Shown here: positions 6,943 through 16,200 of the stretch, piece after piece
Layout: each line of letters begins with the position of its first letter
Position numbering within the stretch: the stretch's first letter is position 1
From: Deltaproteobacteria bacterium RIFOXYA12_FULL_58_15
GTDB lineage: Bacteria > Myxococcota > XYA12-FULL-58-9
Direction: 5' to 3'
Assembly (NCBI GenBank): GCA_001798605.1
Contig: MGST01000266.1
Span: 1-32,157, forward strand
DNA length: 32,157 nt
Translations under genes and position numbers: made by a program
Notes under the pieces: generated by a model
Told to the model about the DNA's origin: nothing
Database searches by the model: none
What the model saw: the letters and a program-made list of their open reading frames with translations, nothing else

Positions 6943-8592
6943 CTATCGTCGACGGCGTCGCATCCAAGCCACCAGGGCGAATGCCGAGATCAGAGCCATT
7001 CCGGGATGGCCGTTGCTGGCGGAACAGAAGAACATCCCACCGTCTGCGAATTCACCAAAATCACCCATGTAGTAGAATTCGCAACCGCGATTTTCAGTGC
7101 CGGGAAAATCCAGCCCAGCCGAGACCGCCAACTCGTCGAGATTGCGGGCATCAACGGATAGCAGGCCGACATCGGAGATTGAGTAGAGCTCACCGTTCAC
7201 TGCCAAGGTGCGGCGAACAGCGCCGCTCTGATCGATGCCGCCTTTAGCGGTGACACCATCCTCGCCAAGCTCGACCATCTGCACGTAGCTCATGCAACGG
7301 ACCGATTCTCCACTGTAATCCTCCCACGACATCGGCATGGCGAGCACTGCATGGGTGGTGTCGGCGAGCTGACCTGGCTCGTAAATCTGCGCACCGCGGT
7401 AATCCTCGTTGGCCTCCGACTGCGTGTTCCAGTCGCCAAACTCGATGCGATTGATGAGGGTGGGGTTTGCTGGCTCCGCAACGTTGAATGCGGAGACTGC
7501 CACGCCAGAGCCGCCATCGCCGTGACCGACTGTGATCAACTGATCACCGCGGGGGAAGATGAAGTCGCTCCAACCGGGGACCATCAGTTCACCGATGATG
7601 TGCGGTGAGGTGGGATCACTGAGGTCGATGACCCAAAGAGGATCTGTTCGGCGGAAAGTGACCACATAGGCGCGGTCGTCGACGAAACGGGTTGCGTAGA
7701 GTTGCTCACCGTAGCCAATGGGCTCTGAGCTGCCGAGCAAGGTAAGGGAGTCAGGCTCGGTGATATCGATGACGTGCAGAAGGCTCGCCCACATATTCGA
7801 GTCAAAGGTGACAATGCGAAAGTGGGTGTCCGTTGCGTCTAGATGGAACTTGCCCTGGGGAGCGCCCGCAAGAGTGATCGAGCCGCGCTGCACCATGTCG
7901 CCTGCGGGATTCTTGATGTCGATGTAGGTGAGGCGAGTCGTAGGGTACCAACCTTGAAACTCGGAACTGTAGGTGTTCGTCTCTTGGGCGACGAAAAGGG
8001 TCTCTGCGGTGACGTGGATTTCGTGCGCTGCCTCATTGAGCACGATGACGTCGATGACCGTGAGATTGTCTGCGGCGGTGGCGTCAAAAGCCACCACCCA
8101 AGTTTGCTCCCAGTCATGGGTGACAACATAGAGGATGTTGCCGACCAGCCGGCTGCCAATCACCTCCCCAGGCAAACAATATCGTTGGCCGAGCTCAAGG
8201 GCATTGTCCCGAAACATCACCGAGGCGACCTCGCTCTGCTGAGACTGATTCTGCCACTCGACGAGTTCCTCGCATTGGGTGGTACGCTCTTCGATGACGA
8301 GGACAACATTGCCGTCCTGAGTGAACAACTCACCAGCCCGACCCTCGACCGGCAATGCATCGATGAGCCGAGGTGCCGTGGGGACGCTCACGTCGACGAC
8401 GCTGAGCACCCCCTGGCGACTGTAAACGTAGAGTCGGTCACCGTCGACACGGTAGAGGTCGAGCTCCTCAACCGGCCGTTCTTCGGCGACTTCAGCGGCA
8501 CCACCCATGGAGTCACTGCAACTCGCTGTTATTAGAATAATTGTTGCCACGCCAAGGATGCCAACCAGCGTTGAAGTGCGAGAATATCTCAT
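6943..8592 (-). CDS. Secreted beta-propeller lipoprotein with Arg-rich C-terminal sorting tail
   Basis: 549 residues. The N-terminus has a lipobox-like 'ILITASC'. The body consists of repeats like 'VDGDRLYVYSRQGVLSVVDV', 'GNILYVVTHDWEQTWVVAF' and 'RAYVVTFRRTDPLWVIDLSD', matching the Beta_propel family (PF09826 type) of extracellular proteins of unknown role. The C-terminus 'GMALISAFALVAWMRRRRR' is a hydrophobic segment plus arginines, as in GlyGly/MYXO-CTERM tails used for sorting to the cell surface; a Cys lies about ten residues before it. Having both a lipobox and a sorting tail is unusual. The ATG at 8592 has GAGGGAG upstream; the GTG at 8616 is less likely. Upstream lies the GTCTAG repeat cluster. 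Confidence 0.85.
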   Translation of the reverse strand: MRYSRTSTLVGILGVATIILITASCSDSMGGAAEVAEERPVEELDLYRVDGDRLYVYSRQGVLSVVDVSVPTAPRLIDALPVEGRAGELFTQDGNVVLVIEERTTQCEELVEWQNQSQQSEVASVMFRDNALELGQRYCLPGEVIGSRLVGNILYVVTHDWEQTWVVAFDATAADNLTVIDVIVLNEAAHEIHVTAETLFVAQETNTYSSEFQGWYPTTRLTYIDIKNPAGDMVQRGSITLAGAPQGKFHLDATDTHFRIVTFDSNMWASLLHVIDITEPDSLTLLGSSEPIGYGEQLYATRFVDDRAYVVTFRRTDPLWVIDLSDPTSPHIIGELMVPGWSDFIFPRGDQLITVGHGDGGSGVAVSAFNVAEPANPTLINRIEFGDWNTQSEANEDYRGAQIYEPGQLADTTHAVLAMPMSWEDYSGESVRCMSYVQMVELGEDGVTAKGGIDQSGAVRRTLAVNGELYSISDVGLLSVDARNLDELAVSAGLDFPGTENRGCEFYYMGDFGEFADGGMFFCSASNGHPGMALISAFALVAWMRRRRR

Positions 8593-8682
8593 CTTAGGTC
8601 TCCCTCTCGGTGTCACTGTTTGGGAAGGTAGACAGCAAGTACAATGCCAACCGTATATGGTGAAAAGTGCTTATAATTTATG

Positions 8683-8720
8683 GTCTAGTGGGGTCTAGTG
8701 ATGTCTATATATCTAGACAC
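8683..8720. promoter_or_regulatory. GTCTAG-type repeat cluster (10-bp period) and palindrome upstream of the beta-propeller gene
   Basis: GTCTAGTG occurs at 8683 and 8693, and GTCTATAT at 8703, each exactly 10 bases apart. CTAGACAC (8713-8720) is the inverted form. TGTCTA (8702-8707) and TAGACA (8714-8719) form a perfect 6-6-6 palindrome. The cluster lies about 90-130 bases upstream of the ATG at 8592 (minus strand), in a locally AT-rich stretch (8660-8715) containing TATAAT-like sequence. One helical turn between copies suits cooperative binding of a regulator on one DNA face. No regulator is identified. Confidence 0.5.
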
Positions 8721-8784
8721 TGGCACAAACATGCGCCCTCGCGATCAGAGACGCCTCAAACACATTGGCAATTCCGGAAGGCCG

Positions 8785-9117
8785 TCAACCCTCTGTTTGC
8801 TCGAGCATCCTCAAGAGCTCTGACAGGACGCTCCGATCCTCTTCGTCCAGATCACCAAATCCAATGCCTGCGCCGTGCTCTAGAGCACAGCGGACCACCA
8901 TGCCCTTGAGTTGCAAGGGTTGCTCTTTTCCGTCAATTGCAAAACGAATCACAACAGGAGTGCCTGTAGGCGGTGGGTGTTCCGTCGACACAAAGATGCC
9001 ACCGAAGGCAATGTCCATGGCAGTGCATTCTTGCCAGCTGCCGTCGATCTTGAGCTCCACAGTTTTAACAAAGGGGAAGCGTGGATGCCTGCGTCTGTCA
9101 TTGCCTTCGTAACCCAT
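8785..9117 (-). CDS. PilZ-domain protein (c-di-GMP receptor type)
   Basis: A 110-residue protein. 'NDRRRHPRFPF' has the RxxxR arginines of PilZ domains, and 'MDIAFGGIFV' occupies the place of the (D/N)xSxxG motif, here with Ala instead of Ser. Other conserved PilZ positions are 'GTPVVIRF' and 'GAGIGFGDL'. PilZ proteins bind cyclic di-GMP and control motility, polysaccharide or surface traits; the Ser-to-Ala change may weaken or alter binding. The start is the ATG at 9117 with GGGAGG seven bases upstream, not the in-frame ATG at 9150. It is a single-domain adaptor with no obvious operon partner; the neighbouring genes are envelope proteins. Confidence 0.88.
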   Translation of the reverse strand: MGYEGNDRRRHPRFPFVKTVELKIDGSWQECTAMDIAFGGIFVSTEHPPPTGTPVVIRFAIDGKEQPLQLKGMVVRCALEHGAGIGFGDLDEEDRSVLSELLRMLEQTEG

Positions 9118-9186
9118 TGATTGCCTCCCATCATCGAGACTTGATCCCATACCACGTTCGACGTCAAGATTCTCGGATCAAAAGCA

Positions 9187-9292
9187 TCAAAAGCCGTGTC
9201 GTGGACCCACCCAGCTGAGAATCTCAGATAGCTTCTCTCGTTTGTCCATCACGTCCTCGATACGGCGCAGGTCCTTGTTGGGAAGCAGACCT
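9187..9292 (-). pseudogene. Unidentified gene-end remnant fused to the broken MBOAT gene
   Basis: In a frame different from the MBOAT fragment, the minus strand reads about 35 codons (from about HYKGLLPNKDLRRIEDV to a final GPRHGF) ending with TGA at 9187-9189. It has the look of a helical protein C-terminus, but I do not recognise it. It has no start of its own and begins where MBOAT similarity ends. It may also be chance open frame. Confidence 0.3.
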
Positions 9293-9706
9293 TTATAGTG
9301 GTCCGTGCCAAAAACCGATGACGGAGAATGTCACCAGCGTGTTGAACCAGGTGGTCAACTCCCCATGCTTGTTGCCACCGAGCGGTCGATAGATGTAGTC
9401 AAAACAGAAGCGCGACAGAGTCAAGTGCCAGCGCTGCCAATAGTTTGCCGGAGTGTGGGCTGCGTAGGGCGTTGCAAAATTGTCTGGCAATTTGAAACCA
9501 AACAACGCCGCCGAGCCAATGGCGATGTCGGTGTATCCAGAAAAGTCGCAATAGACCTGAAAGTGGAAGGCGCACAATCCCAGGAACGTCGCTGCAGCAC
9601 CTGCACCCAAAGGGGCCTGGAACAAGGGATGGACCATACGATTCGTACTCTTATAGAGGAGGCCACCGCAAATGTAATCTAGAGCGCTGTCCCCCCGGGG
9701 TGGCAA
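9293..9706 (-). pseudogene. MBOAT-family O-acyltransferase fragment (AlgI-like), truncated at both ends
   Basis: The frame contains 'FQVYCDFSGYTDIAIGSAAL', then FGFKLPDNFATPY, 'NYWQRWHLTLSRFCFDYIY', RPLGGNK and FWHG, which are the central motifs of membrane-bound O-acyltransferases such as AlgI, DltB and PatA. The catalytic His region (WQRWH) is present. AlgI-type proteins have about 470 residues; here only about 115 belong to the family. The N-terminal half is absent, replaced by non-matching sequence before about 9690, and the frame stops just after WHG. There is no SD or start of its own. It is probably a remnant of a polysaccharide acetylation gene. Confidence 0.8.
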
Positions 9707-9749
9707 TCCTGGGAGGCTTGTGCTGGAATGTCTTTCCGAAGAGCACAGG

Positions 9750-11969
9750 TCATTCTTTGATCAGAATCTGAGAAGCAAACGACTCGAGAATCAACGGCGA
9801 TGCCACCGGATTGCCGTCAAGGTCGCGATGGCTACCGACGAGATCAAAAGCCTTGGTGAGTTTGGTGTCGTTGTAAAGCAGGACTTCTGTTTCGATCGAT
9901 TGTAATGGTGATACGTCAAATGTCGAATTGGCATCCTGGCCGGTGGTCAGTTTCCACTCGGCAAATTCACAAGCCACATCTTCGTGTGAAAACACATTGT
10001 CACTGTTGTAATGGTTCACATATTGATTGTTGTCGATGGTGACCGTACCGCTTCGTTGCGACACCATCCTCTCGATGCCTTTGTCCTCCATGTCTCTGTC
10101 AAATGCGTACAAAATGTTGTTGCTGAATTCACTCCCACCCAAGTCTGTGCTGATTTGAAAGACGCTGCGTGCATTCATCAAGGTGTTGTTGCGTGAGATG
10201 TCATTGAAGCTGAGGTGATAGAAAATACACGCCTGAGAGCAGTTCGTGATGGTGTTGTCCTCAACCGTTATGTCGCCGCTGTTTTCGTCGAGGTAGACCC
10301 CATTGCCGTGCGCATAGTACCAGCCCGACCAGCCGTCGGTACTCCCTGGGACGGTATCGATGATGTTGCCTTTGATGATCGAACCCGCATTTTTGGCGTT
10401 GGGGTAAGAGCCAGCCGATGCCGTGTAGATGCCGCCGCCGTCATCCTTCACCAAACAGGCGTTGTTGATGTAGTTGTACTCGACGCGATTTCGTCGGTGG
10501 AACTGGATGCCGTTGTAGCCTGCATTGATGATGCGATTGTAGGTGATCAGATTGTCGTCTCCCTCGACGTACATTCCCGAGCCCGAGTACCAAGCGGACC
10601 CGCCGGCCGAAAGTCCGAGATTGTCGAATAGAAAGGTGTCATAGATCACATTGTCTGTGTACAGACTCAGTGTGGAAAAGGCCGAGATGCCAAAGTGATT
10701 GGCACCTCTAACGACGTTTTGGCTCACGGTATTGTGTGAACCCACGGGTTCCCGAATGCCTATGGCGTCTGGCCAATCAATCTCATTGTTGTGCAGAGTG
10801 TTGTGGGAGCCAATCAACCGCATGCCAGAATTCCCGTTGTGTTGGATACTGAAATCCTCGATCACCACATATTGCCTGTCGGCAACGACGATACCGTCGT
10901 CGAAGACTGAGCCTCTGACAATATGGGCGGCCGGGGAACCGTTGTCGGGGGGCCAGAAATAAACCACCTGGGCGACATCATCGTAGAACCATTCGCCAGG
11001 TGCATCGAGAAACGCCAACTTGTTAGTCAAGAAGAACCCTTCGTTCACGCCAACGTCTGAAAAAGGCGGCGACGAGAGGGTTAGGCTTTGTCCATTGCCG
11101 TCGATAACCTCGGAGGTAACGTATGCGAAGGCGATGGTTCTCCCGGTCCATAAGGCACCCGCATAGTCGACGGACCCGTCGAGCTCTGTGCTCGTAAACT
11201 CCGTCGGACTCTGCACCGATGTAATGGCGTGGTATCCCGAATTGGGACTTCGGGCTGCCTTGGCCCGCATGCCATCTACAAACAACTGATTGATCGGTGT
11301 CTCAATGCGGGCTTTGTAAATGTTGCCGGCGTGCGTTGCCCAGCCCGTGATCTCTTTGGAGCCAAAAAGCTTGGGCTTCGCCCCGGTGCCGTAGGCGCGG
11401 TAAACGATAGGTTGGTCGACCGTTCCCGAGCCGTTCACGGTCAAGGTGCCCTCCCAATGGTCGCCACTGTGAAACAGGACATGGTCCCCAGCGTGGGGCG
11501 CGAGACTGTTCACCTGCTCGAGGGAAGCCCAAGGTGCCGACTCGCTCAAACCATCATGGGTGTCATCACCGGAATTGCTGACAAAATAGCAACTGCCAGA
11601 TACGCATCGCCCGGCACAACACTGAAATGGGCTCGCACATGGATTGCTGAGAGAGCATTCCGAGACCACACACGCCACACAACTGCCAGCGCAGTCCACA
11701 CCCGTTTCGCCAAGATCAATGTCAAGAAAACCATTGGTGCAGCAATCTTGATTGGTGCATGAGCCGCCACAATCGACACCTGTTTCATCGCCGTTGCATA
11801 CGCCGTCATTGCAGGTCGTCGGGCAGTCCAGGTCTGCAGCATGAATGCAATTGGGTGGGTCTCCACCGGAAACGACGTCGCCGAGTTGTTGGACATCAAC
11901 AATGGTACCAGAATTGCTGCAACCCAAGAGCAAACCCATGGCCATTGTTGTCGCGGACAACTTCATCAT
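9750..11969 (-). CDS. Lipoprotein with Cys-rich N-terminus and right-handed parallel beta-helix (pectate-lyase-like)
   Basis: 739 residues. Signal peptide with lipobox GLLLGC (Cys17). Residues ~40-130 are Cys-rich, with repeated 'GVDCGGSC' / 'GVDCAGSC' units. From 'YFVSNSGDDTHDGLSESAPW' onward the protein has the typical start and coils of a right-handed beta-helix: 'GDHVLFHSGDHWEG', 'IVYRAYGTGAKPKLFGS', then many Asn-rich turns ('SHNTLHNNEID', 'DNLITYNRIINAGYNGIQF', 'GDITVEDNTITNC'). Proteins of this fold bind or cleave polysaccharides; no catalytic triad could be assigned. It starts at an ATG-ATG pair without a strong SD. It is probably outer-membrane or surface anchored. Confidence 0.85.
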   Translation of the reverse strand: MMKLSATTMAMGLLLGCSNSGTIVDVQQLGDVVSGGDPPNCIHAADLDCPTTCNDGVCNGDETGVDCGGSCTNQDCCTNGFLDIDLGETGVDCAGSCVACVVSECSLSNPCASPFQCCAGRCVSGSCYFVSNSGDDTHDGLSESAPWASLEQVNSLAPHAGDHVLFHSGDHWEGTLTVNGSGTVDQPIVYRAYGTGAKPKLFGSKEITGWATHAGNIYKARIETPINQLFVDGMRAKAARSPNSGYHAITSVQSPTEFTSTELDGSVDYAGALWTGRTIAFAYVTSEVIDGNGQSLTLSSPPFSDVGVNEGFFLTNKLAFLDAPGEWFYDDVAQVVYFWPPDNGSPAAHIVRGSVFDDGIVVADRQYVVIEDFSIQHNGNSGMRLIGSHNTLHNNEIDWPDAIGIREPVGSHNTVSQNVVRGANHFGISAFSTLSLYTDNVIYDTFLFDNLGLSAGGSAWYSGSGMYVEGDDNLITYNRIINAGYNGIQFHRRNRVEYNYINNACLVKDDGGGIYTASAGSYPNAKNAGSIIKGNIIDTVPGSTDGWSGWYYAHGNGVYLDENSGDITVEDNTITNCSQACIFYHLSFNDISRNNTLMNARSVFQISTDLGGSEFSNNILYAFDRDMEDKGIERMVSQRSGTVTIDNNQYVNHYNSDNVFSHEDVACEFAEWKLTTGQDANSTFDVSPLQSIETEVLLYNDTKLTKAFDLVGSHRDLDGNPVASPLILESFASQILIKE

Positions 11970-12056
11970 GAGAATATCTATGCCCCTCTGGAGGGATTCG
12001 ATGTCAAGTCCATAGGGTCAGTCAGAAAGATCTGACGAGAGAAGCGGGGAAGGCTG

Positions 12057-12986
12057 CTATTTGGCGCGCAGCTGGATCTTGCCGACCGCCTCTTTGCAGG
12101 CATCGCGCACCGGGAAGACCTTGACAGCATGGACCCGACCGTCGTTGCCCTGTTGTTCTTGAACGACGAAGGTGCGGTCGGAATCGGCAAGGATCTTGAG
12201 CTTTTTCACCACGGAGGAATCGCCAATCTCGCCCAAGGTCCTGCATCCCGTCGCACGATGATAATCCTCCTTTGCGGTGAGCAGGCTCTGGGCCAGCGCC
12301 ACCCCTTGCGGCTTGCACTTGGCTTCAATGAAATAGACGAGCATGGAGGCTCGAACCCCCTCCGGAGAATCCGTCAACGCCTTGGCCAAGAGTGGGCATT
12401 GGTCGAGATGACCGCCCAGGATGAGCCAAGAGGCAACGTGGCTCCCCGCGTAGGATGCCGCTTTGATGTTCAGGAAGGCCGCGCCGCCGTTTTCTTTGGC
12501 GTAGGTGTCAAACGCAGCCATCAGTGGCACGCCATTTTGTTCCAGTTTCAGGAGAACCTGCACGCCGGGCGACTTGTCGCCCCCCTCGCCGAGGTGAGCG
12601 ATCTCCTCGAAGATTTCTTTGAACTTCTCACATTTGGCGAGGCGCTCTGCCCACTTGGAAGAGTGCTCGAGGGCAAACCCAATCTTCGGATCGGGTGCCG
12701 CACGAAAGCGCTCAACCACTGTCGTGCAGTCTCCGGTGTCTTTGTCGGCTTGCAATGCTTCATACTCGCGACAGGCCTTGTATCTGGGAGACGTATTGTT
12801 GTTGGGGCCGAGGGACTCATCATCGCACAGGGTCTTGAGTTGCGCCTCGTCTTGCGCCTGGATGGCCTGGTCGACTTCCCTCCAGCCGTCCCGCTTCTTG
12901 CCGGCACCCAACTCTTTCATCATCCCCGCACAGCCCGACGCAACCACAAGGATCCACAGAGCCGTGCTGCACTGCCATTTCTGCAT
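12057..12986 (-). CDS. Helical lipoprotein of unknown function (possible HEAT-like repeats)
   Basis: A 309-residue exported protein. The N-terminus 'ALWILVVASGCAG' has a lipobox with Cys19. The rest is helical and charged, without a family I recognise. The C-terminal part, e.g. 'GCRTLGEIGDSSVVKKLKIL' and 'VRDACKEAVGKIQLRAK', resembles the helix pairs of HEAT-like repeat proteins, suggesting a periplasmic scaffold. Scattered Cys residues may form disulphides. The start is the ATG at 12986 with GGAGG six bases upstream; a longer frame to 13043 lacks support. A long plus-strand frame over the same DNA was rejected. The next upstream gene, for the TSP3 protein, is divergent. Confidence 0.7.
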   Translation of the reverse strand: MQKWQCSTALWILVVASGCAGMMKELGAGKKRDGWREVDQAIQAQDEAQLKTLCDDESLGPNNNTSPRYKACREYEALQADKDTGDCTTVVERFRAAPDPKIGFALEHSSKWAERLAKCEKFKEIFEEIAHLGEGGDKSPGVQVLLKLEQNGVPLMAAFDTYAKENGGAAFLNIKAASYAGSHVASWLILGGHLDQCPLLAKALTDSPEGVRASMLVYFIEAKCKPQGVALAQSLLTAKEDYHRATGCRTLGEIGDSSVVKKLKILADSDRTFVVQEQQGNDGRVHAVKVFPVRDACKEAVGKIQLRAK

Positions 12987-13204
12987 CGTCGCCTCCAATG
13001 CGAGTGGTTGGCTCGCTGTAGCACAATTGGGGTCCCCGCGCATCGTGGAATGATCTCCTTGTTCTCATTGATTTCGTGTTGGTCTCGCCCTGGACCTTCA
13101 CTCCCCCGTTGAAATCGAGTAGGGTCCCGTGGCAGTTTTTTGCTGCTCACAGGACGCTGAGACGGTGCTTACAAACTGATGGTTTCCAGTAGGAGATGTT
13201 GACG

Positions 13205-16200
13205 ATGAAATCGGCCATGATGTTGATGTTGATGTTGCTCCTTGCGGCAGGTGGGTGTGATGACGGGAAGACAAACGGGGGAAGTGACGGAATCATCATT
13301 GGCGATGATCAACGCGTGGGGGAGGCCTTTTGCGACGGCATCGACAACAATGAAGATGGCGCTGCCGATGAAGACTACTTCGTCACCGACGGCGCAGGGA
13401 ACCAACTGAAGATTGGAGATCCGTGCGGCGTTGGTGCTTGTGCTGGCGGCACAGTGGTTTGCAGCACAGACAAGACCCGAGCCGTGTGCGACTCGGCCGG
13501 CAACGGCACCGCCGAGACGTGCGACAACATCGACAATGACTGCGATGGGGGCGCCGACGAAGATTTGACGACTCTCGCCGACAGCGACTGTCTCCAGATT
13601 GGAGTCTGCGGCGAAGCAGGCGCCACGGTGGTTGCGGTCTGCGCGTCCGGCGCATGGCTCTGCGATTACCATGGCGTGCCTCTTTTTGAGGACGAGATGG
13701 AGTTGAGTTGCGATGGCCTCGACAACAACTGTGACGGCGAAGTCGACGAGGATTTTGACGACACGGACGCCGACAAGGTTTCCGATTGCATCGACAATTG
13801 CCCAAACCTTGCCAACGCCTCGCAAACCGATTCGGACGGCGATGGCGTCGGTGATGTCTGTGACATCTGCCTAGGCGTCGACAATCCAGACCAAGCCGAT
13901 AGTGATCTCGATGAGGTGAGTTATACTCACCCTTCAGAGGTTGGTGAGGCCGAGCAGGACTGCTTCAGTGACGGAATCTGTCTTACGCGTCCGGTGGCCG
14001 GCGGGCCGGTTTACAACACTGGCTCGAGTAACATTCGTTGGGCGTGCGATGGTTGTGACGACCTCGATGACGACACCTTCTGGTTCGACGCCTTCAATTA
14101 CAGTGTGAAGGGGCGCTGCTTCCCTGATGGCATGGACGACATCGGCGGACGCGACACTTGCCTCGAAAACACGACGACCGGCCAACAAACCAATATCCAC
14201 TGGCTCTCTTGGCAATCAAGTGGAGGTGGTGGGTTCGCCTACGTACGTCGAACGCCGCGCGGTGATGGGCTTGGCGATGGGTGTGACAACTGCCCGGCCC
14301 GTTTCAATCCCGACCAGGCAAACTCCGATGGTGACGCATTCGGCAATGTGTGTGACAACTGCCCTGGGGTGAGCAGTTCGAGTCAGGCCGACGTCGATGG
14401 AGATCACATCGGCGATGCATGCGATGACAGTGACGGGGACGGAACTCTCGATCTCGACGACAACTGTCCGATGATTGTGAATCCGGACCAAGTCGACAGC
14501 GACAACGACGGATACGGCAATGTCTGCGACAACTGTCCCGGAGTTGCCAATGCCAGCCAATCGGATATCAATCGCAACACAGTGGGGGATGCCTGTGATG
14601 ACCTCTCCGACAACGACGGCGTGGTGGACATCGTCGACAACTGCATGTCGGTTTCCAATTCGGATCAGACAAACTCCGACGGGGACGACTTCGGCGACGC
14701 CTGCGATGTCTGCCCAGAAGACACCGACCCAGATCAAGGTGATGAGGGCGAGAGGACTGTGGTGGCCTACAACCATCCCGAGGGCAGCGACGAGCTCGAC
14801 ATGGACTGCATCGAGTCGGGCGTATGCTTGACGCGATCTGATGAAGGTGGCCCGGTTTACAATGGCGCACCGGATGGGGATTCCATCCAATGGACCTGCG
14901 GCCCCTGCCGCAATGTTCCCACGTGGGCCGGTTGGTACAGCTCCCTCAACGATGGGGATTTCCGGCAACGCTGCTTCAACAACAACATGTACAACATCGC
15001 GGGCAAAACGGTTTGTCTGCATATTCAGAACCCAGGAGACGCTTACTGGGATGTGCACTTCACGAGCTGGGGCCGCAATGAGAACAGCAATCCGGAGGTG
15101 TTTTCATATGTACGCACTTCGGATCTTTCCGACGGCATAGGCGATGCTTGCGACAATTGCCTATCCATAAACAACCCCGATCAAGAGAACTCCGACGGCG
15201 ACAGTTGGGGAGACGCCTGCGACAATTGCCCCAACCAGGACAACGAAGAGCAAGCCAATTCTGATGCAAACCCTGTGGGCGACGCGTGTCAGAACTCCGA
15301 TGGCGATACTCTGTTGGACATCGACGACAACTGCGATTTCACCGACAACGAGGATCAGACCGATACAGACAACGACCAGGTGGGCGACGCTTGTGAAGAT
15401 CTCGACGACGATGGATACGGCATTGGGCAGGACAACTGTCCCGGCATTGGCAACCCCGGCCAGGAAGACACCGACAACACCGCCGACGGTGTCGGCGACG
15501 TTTGTGACAACTGCCCCGCAGACAACAACCCAGATCAGGCAGACGATGACCTCGATGGCGTCGGCGATGTGTGCGACAACTGCGTTGATATCGAGAACAG
15601 CGATCAATCTGACGACGACGACGACGGCGTTGGCGATGCTTGTGACAACTGTCCGTACGACACCAATCCCGAGCAAGCGGACTCGGACCTCAATGGAATT
15701 GGCGATGCTTGCCAAGACCTCGATGAAGACGGGTTCATCGACTCTGAAGACAACTGCCCCTACGCTTGGAATCCCGGGCAGGAGGACAGCGAGGATGATC
15801 CCGATGGTATTGGGGATGCCTGTGACAACTGTCCGTGGGAAACCAATGGCGATCAAGAAGACGCCGACTTCAAAGAGATCTATTTCAACAACCCCGCGGG
15901 TGAGTCACTTTCGGATTGTATCGACGACGATGAGCTCGTCTGTCTGTGGCTGGACCTCGAGCAAACGGCGGGTGAGCCTACCTCCGAAGTGTTTCTCAAC
16001 CTGGGATCGGCCCAGGTCGAATGGGCGTGCGGCAACTGCCTAGAGGGAGGACTCGATTTCTACCCCTCATTCAATCAGATGCTCTTCGATCGCGGTTGCT
16101 TCGACGAGGAGCATGATGTTCCCGCGCCGTTCTGTGTGCACATCGTCGATCCCGTCGACGCCTCACCGTATTGGACCATCATCTGGGACCATTTTGCGCA

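Larger units (their letters stand above)
5901..6974. repeat. 34-bp direct repeat flanking the Cys-rich lipoprotein gene
   Basis: Bases 5901-5934 and 6941-6974 are in the same orientation, 1040 bases apart, and differ at two positions. Both encode, on the minus strand, the end of a protein with an Arg-rich tail. The plus-strand lipoprotein gene (6133-6930) lies entirely between them. Confidence 0.7.

Noticed and set aside
7843-8535. 230-codon plus-strand frame
   Set aside because: Antisense to the beta-propeller gene and lacking any recognisable domain.
12129-13112. 327-codon plus-strand frame
   Set aside because: It lies opposite the 12057-12986 lipoprotein gene, which has an SD, a lipobox and sensible composition; the plus frame has no SD and no family features.
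14216-15058. 280-codon minus-strand frame (and similar frames at 15161, 16217 and 16907)
   Set aside because: These are antisense shadows of the TSP3 repeats; the Asp/Asn/Cys codon pattern reads as repetitive Val/Ile/Ala in reverse.
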